Assembly (NCBI GenBank): GCA_963708675.1
Contig: CAVPTO010000003.1
Location: forward strand, 5,456,001-5,520,000
Direction: 5' to 3'
Origin: DATAXP01 sp963708675
GTDB taxonomy: Bacteria > Planctomycetota > Planctomycetia > Pirellulales > PNKZ01
Length of the DNA stretch: 64,000 bases
Made by a program: the position numbers and the translations under genes. The notes below the pieces were generated by a model. That model ran no database searches, had not been told where the DNA came from, and was given only the letters and a program-made list of their open reading frames with translations. Below, in pieces: positions 60,560 to 64,000 of the stretch. Position 1 is the first letter of the stretch; the number at the start of each line of letters is the position of its first letter.

Positions 60560-61822
60560 CAGGGCAATCGCATCTAACGGTTGGTCCAAGTATTGCCATG
60601 AGCTGACGGTGGGCAAGCGGTCTCGAAGGAGGGCTCGCTGAACACGGTCTTTCATGGAGGGTGCGTCATGGCTTCGTCGGGCATCGCTGCAATTGTTACA
60701 CACTTTGAAACGCTTACCGATCCGCGGATCGAGCGGACACGTCAGCACTGCTTGCTGGACATGATCGTGATCGCGCTGTGCGCGACAATCGCTGGAGCGG
60801 ACGGCTGGGCCGACGTGGAACGCTTTGGCAAGGCGAAGCACGCGTGGTTCGCCCGGTTCCTGGAATTGCCCCACGGGATTCCCTCGCACGACACGTTTGG
60901 CCGCGTGTTCGCGCGGCTCGATACACCGGCCTTCCTGGCTTGTCTGATGGATTGGCTGCGATCGTGGCACTCGGCCTTGGCGGGCGAAGGAATTGCCATC
61001 GACGGCAAGACGTTGCGGCGGAGCTTCGATGCCGGCAGCGGTCGCGCCGCGTTGCACCTGGTCAGCGCCTGGGCTTGCGATCTGCGCCTGTCACTGGGCC
61101 AGGTGGCTGTAGACGACAAGAGCAACGAGATCACCGCCGTCCCCAAGCTGTTGGAACTGCTGGAACTCAGCGGCGCGGTGGTGACGCTCGATGCGATGCA
61201 CTGTCAGCGTGAGACGGCCCAGGCCATCCGCGCTCGCGGTGCCGACTACGTACTCACCGTCAAACGCAATCAGCCGGGATTGTGGAACGAACTCGGTGAC
61301 TTGTTCATCGCCTATGGCGAGCACGACTACCAGGCGCCGGAACTGCGCCGCCATACCAAGACCGAACGCAACCGCGGCCGCCGCGAACGTCGCGACTGCT
61401 TCGTGGCTCCCGCACCCGAGTCACTGCGCCGCCGAGGCGAATGGGCCGACGTGCAAAGTGTGGGCATGATCTACCGTTGTTGTGAAGATCAAGGACGCAT
61501 GCGCGAAGAGACGACGTTCTTCATCAGCAGTCTGCCGCCCAAAGTGCAGCGCCTGGCGAAACTCGTGCGCGGACACTGGAGCATCGAGAACTCACTGCAC
61601 TGGGTCTTGGATGTAACTTTTTCAGAGGACCAGTCGCGAATCCGACAAGGCAACGCTCCGGAAATCGCCGGCGTCTTCCGTCGCCTCGCCTTGTCCATCT
61701 TGCAACAGGACACTTCTCTGAAAAGTAGTATCCGCGGCAAACGACTCCAGGCAGGCTGGAATAACGACGCCCTCGAAGCCATCCTTCGCGGCTTCCAAGC
61801 GAAATAAGATGCGATTGCCCTG
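60560..61822 (+). mobile_element. ISAs1-family insertion sequence (1,263 bp)
   Basis: Perfect 16-bp inverted repeats CAGGGCAATCGCATCT (60560-60575) and its complement (61807-61822), flanked by the 10-bp duplication CCTTTTTTAC (60550-60559, 61823-61832). Complete. Confidence 0.95.
60668..61807 (+). CDS. ISAs1-family transposase
   Basis: 379 residues starting MASSGIAAIVTHFETLTDPR. ISAs1 hallmarks: FLELPHGIPSHDTFGRVFAR, GIAIDGKTLRRSFDAGSGRA, VTLDAMHCQRETAQAIRARG (second Asp) and RGHWSIENSLHWVLDVTFSE (Glu). Full family length, no defects, so the element may be active. Confidence 0.95.
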   Translation: MASSGIAAIVTHFETLTDPRIERTRQHCLLDMIVIALCATIAGADGWADVERFGKAKHAWFARFLELPHGIPSHDTFGRVFARLDTPAFLACLMDWLRSWHSALAGEGIAIDGKTLRRSFDAGSGRAALHLVSAWACDLRLSLGQVAVDDKSNEITAVPKLLELLELSGAVVTLDAMHCQRETAQAIRARGADYVLTVKRNQPGLWNELGDLFIAYGEHDYQAPELRRHTKTERNRGRRERRDCFVAPAPESLRRRGEWADVQSVGMIYRCCEDQGRMREETTFFISSLPPKVQRLAKLVRGHWSIENSLHWVLDVTFSEDQSRIRQGNAPEIAGVFRRLALSILQQDTSLKSSIRGKRLQAGWNNDALEAILRGFQAK

Positions 61823-62050
61823 CCTTTTTTACCAGCTCGTTTTGCCGACAGGGATGACAGGCAGCACTTGCGATAACCGTACGAATCCCGTCTCCGGAAG
61901 CAGGTCGACGTCGTGTGTTCTCATACCTTGTTGCTCACCTCCCCATACGAAGAGCATATCAAAAATGAGAGCGATTGTCGCGCGGAAAGTGGCTATGGCT
62001 GCCGGTCAGCGAGCTTCGATGCCATCGCTGCGATGCAACGCCGCGCCGAC

Positions 62051-62096
62051 TTTCACGGTGAAATCTTTCCTTAGCACCGCTAAGGGAAGATGTCTG
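62051..62096. repeat. Dispersed 46-bp palindromic repeat, copy 2
   Basis: TTTCACGGTGAAA, then CCTTAGCACCGCTAAGG and GAAGATGTCTG. It matches 34037-34083 at about 41 of 46 bases. The remaining 61,833-62,357 interval has no supported gene. Confidence 0.6.
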
Positions 62097-62148
62097 TCAT
62101 GTCAATGACTCAGCCAGCACAAGATATGTTGCATTGCAGCAAGATTAG

Positions 62149-62177
62149 CTGAAAGCCGTCTTGAACCCGGCTTTCAG
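62149..62177. terminator. Hairpin, possible terminator
   Basis: CTGAAAGCCG and CGGCTTTCAG form a perfect 10-bp stem around a 9-base loop. No T tract follows, and no gene ends nearby. Confidence 0.3.
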
Positions 62178-62357
62178 GGGGATCGAGCGGTAATAATAAT
62201 GCCGGTAGGGATGCAATCGTTCCTTCGTCGGCCTGCGGTCTGCGTTGCCATATTAGATGCTCCAGAGTAAATGACGGTTAACAGTAAACCGTAAGTTGCA
62301 TAACGGACATTTGCAAGCCGGCGTGGATTTTCCTTAAATGACGGCCGATAACGTCAT

Positions 62358-63089
62358 CTAACCTTGATAGGAGGCCAACAGTGCGCCGGGGCCGTCGCGG
62401 CTGCGTGAGTCTTGGAAGTCGTAGGTCACGTAACGATGCGCCGCGTCACCGGCGAAGCCCCAGAAGTACCCGCACAGCGCCCGCTCGCTCGTGCCATCCA
62501 GATAGCGCACCGGCGTCTCGTCGGCTTGGATAACGTGGCTGGCGAGGATCAACGCGCGTACGCGCTCGGCCAAGGGACGCAGCGCGTGAGCCGTGCCGCG
62601 CACCAAACGGCTCAACAAGGGGCGCGAGAGCCAACTGCGCAGCGGGCTGAGCAAGTGTTCCTGCTGGCGGTACAGCGGCAGGTGCCGTGCGAACTTATCG
62701 ACGGCGATGGTGGCCAGGACGCTGGCGCCGAACGGACTCTTTTCGATTGGCTGCGGCGGCTTGGACGTCGTGTGCACCTGGTCCCCCGCGCGGCAATGCG
62801 CGCAAGCGTAGCCAAGGCTGCTGTGCGGTCGCTCCTGGTTGTGCTCGTGAAGCCGTCGCTGAGCGAACCAACGGGCCTCGGCCAGGTTCATGAACTCTTC
62901 CACGTTCAATAGCTCGTCCCTCAGCCGACTGAAGAACGATTCGGCATAGCCGTTCTGCCACGGCGCCCCAGGCTCGATGTACAACAACTCCAAGCCTGCG
63001 CGCTGGGCATGCCCACGGATCGCCGTCGCGATGAACTCCGGGCCGTTGTCGCTGCGAATATGTTCGGGTAGGCTCTTAAAAAATACCAA
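62358..63089 (-). pseudogene. Chimera of IS3-type and IS66 transposase fragments
   Basis: One open frame joins two unrelated genes. Residues 1-95 are the end of an IS3-type integrase core (HIRSDNGPEFIATAIRGHAQ, APWQNGYAESFFSRLRDELL, ERPHSSLGY). From residue 96 it is IS66 transposase (CAHCRAGDQVHTTSKPPQPI, EKSPFGASVLATIAVDKFAR, IQADETPVRYLDGTSE), which stops at SYQG. Neither half is complete. The junction is at about 62805. Confidence 0.85.
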
Positions 63090-63169
63090 AGGTGAGCTGG
63101 CTCAAAGCACTGAGACGCTCGCTACCGCGCGGTGGCAGCCATCACTTCGTGCACCAGCAGCATCCCTGT

Positions 63170-63430
63170 TTATGGCATCGGCGAGCTTTCAGATTTGGAC
63201 TCGGTGATCTCTTTTTGCGCATTCTCGCAGTGCGCAAGTTCTTTTTCGAAAATAGTTAGTTCCTTACGAGATTCTTCAATGTTGATCCCGTCGGCGATCA
63301 TCCGCTTAAGGACCACAATTCCACCTCGAAAATTGTGGACAGCTTCAGTGTACTTCCCAACGGTTTCTTCCAGCATTCCTAACTTCGAATAGCTCACAGT
63401 CAGATCGCGTTGAGCCTGGACGTTGTTCAT
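63170..63430 (-). pseudogene. TPR-repeat protein C-terminal fragment
   Basis: 86 codons starting MNNVQAQRDLTVSYSKLGML, then EETVGKYTEAVHNFRGGIVV and a Lys/Glu-rich end. The AQRDL.VSY.KLG pattern is that of the TPR tails found in planctomycete signalling kinases. The N-terminal domains are missing, with IS sequence on both sides, so this is a remnant. Confidence 0.6.
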
Positions 63431-63477
63431 GCCGCCCTCTGCCAAACGCTACCGAATCGCTAACACTACAGCGCTAG

Positions 63478-64000
63478 CAGCGTGATGAAATATTGACGTC
63501 CGTGTTAAGGTCATCGTGGTTGGGCTCATGGAGGGCATGACGATGACGATGGGACGTCGGAAGCAGCGGCAGCAGAACCTGTTTGTGGCCAGCGAATCGT
63601 TGGCTCGTTCACCTGGTCACCCGTTCTATAAGCGGCTGAATGCTCTGTTGGCCGAAGCGGGCTTCGACCGTTGGATCGAAGCTCGTTGCGAACGTTACTA
63701 CGGACAGAACGAGAGGGTCAGTTGTCGGACCTGCCGCGCAAGAGCGTCGAACCGATCGCGCTGGCGGCCGACGTGCCGCCGAGAACTTTGCAGCAGTTTC
63801 TCAACTCGTTGGCTTGGGACCAAGAGCAACTCGTCGACACGCTGGAAGCGAATCGTAGCGCGCGAACATACGAGCCCGCGGTCGATTGGTCTGATCGACG
63901 AAACGTCGTGTGCGAAGAAGGGGGACCAGACGCCGGGCGTGCAGCGTCAATGGTGTGGTTCCACGGGCAAGACGGACAGCCACTTGTTCTTGGCACAGGT
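63478..64000 (+). pseudogene. IS1182-like transposase start fused to an IS701/ISRso17-like piece
   Basis: The left end CAGCGTGATGAA lies beside CTAG (63474-63477), like the IS1182-type elements here. The gene starts MGRRKQRQQNLFVASESLAR at about 63550 and runs to DRWIEARCERYYG (63705), then passes into QLSDLPRKSVEPIALAADVP and LQQFLNSLAWDQEQLVDTLE, an ISRso17/IS701-type N-terminal region. The catalytic part IGLIDETSCAKKGDQTPG lies in yet another frame, and the sequence leaves the window. A fused, frameshifted remnant. Confidence 0.75.

Overview
The window looks like a mobile, accessory-rich stretch of a Planctomycetota (probably Pirellulales) chromosome or large plasmid. This is inferred from gene families I associate with that phylum: a divergent serine recombinase followed by a short basic protein, a sigma-70-like protein after an AAGGAG site, lysine-rich AT-hook proteins, an integrase with the HAAGRH box, and DUF3606 and DUF1232 proteins. 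No rRNA or complete tRNA gene is visible, so the lineage is not proven.

Layout. 1-7.7 kb: a minus-strand heavy-metal RND efflux operon (adaptor, pump, His-rich lipoprotein, outer-membrane channel) with a Cys/His-rich protein upstream. 7.8-9.9 kb: a secreted SGNH-like hydrolase and a lipid kinase. 10.2-12.6 kb: a serine-recombinase module beside a tRNA-like 3' fragment. 12.7-22.0 kb: an integron cassette array without a visible integron integrase. It is read on the minus strand, has about 123-bp attC sites, and begins at a promoter plus a lone GTTAGGC core near 21.95-22.02 kb. One attC is split by a 4,644-bp transposon (15,786-20,429) with 18/19-bp terminal inverted repeats and a perfect 9-bp target duplication; it carries an XRE-ImmA/IrrE protein, a membrane GAF-like protein and small genes. 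An IS91-like element and an IS110 fragment abut the array.

22.4-28.0 kb: planctomycete-type small proteins and an IS1182-like element interrupted by an inverted relative of itself. 28-31.4 kb: a graveyard of fused gene fragments (SRAP, SPFH, IS pieces). 31.7-39.5 kb: an integrated plasmid or mobilizable element with iteron origin, repA, RHH/parA partition genes, a methyltransferase operon, a coupling-protein remnant, small membrane proteins, an AlpA-like excisionase and a tyrosine integrase whose gene ends in a tmRNA-3'-end sequence, the likely attachment site.

39.7-45 kb: IS66, IS630 and IS701-like elements and a 203-bp MITE-like element around hypothetical genes. 45.7-50.8 kb: an unrecognised minus-strand operon of three large proteins, one with a Pro-Thr repeat tail, followed by a divergent Lgt-like membrane protein, facing a Cys-rich TolC-like gene. 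51.2-54 kb: a sulfotransferase/JmjC-cupin fusion and a glycosyltransferase-like gene, probably a small tailoring cluster. 55-60.2 kb: a membrane-anchored prokaryotic YEATS protein converging on a 1,150-residue patatin-like membrane phospholipase. 60.5-64 kb: a clean ISAs1 element and several transposase chimeras.

The most noteworthy items are the integrase-less cassette array with its cargo transposon, the unknown operon at 46.6-50.8 kb, and the pYEATS/patatin pair.
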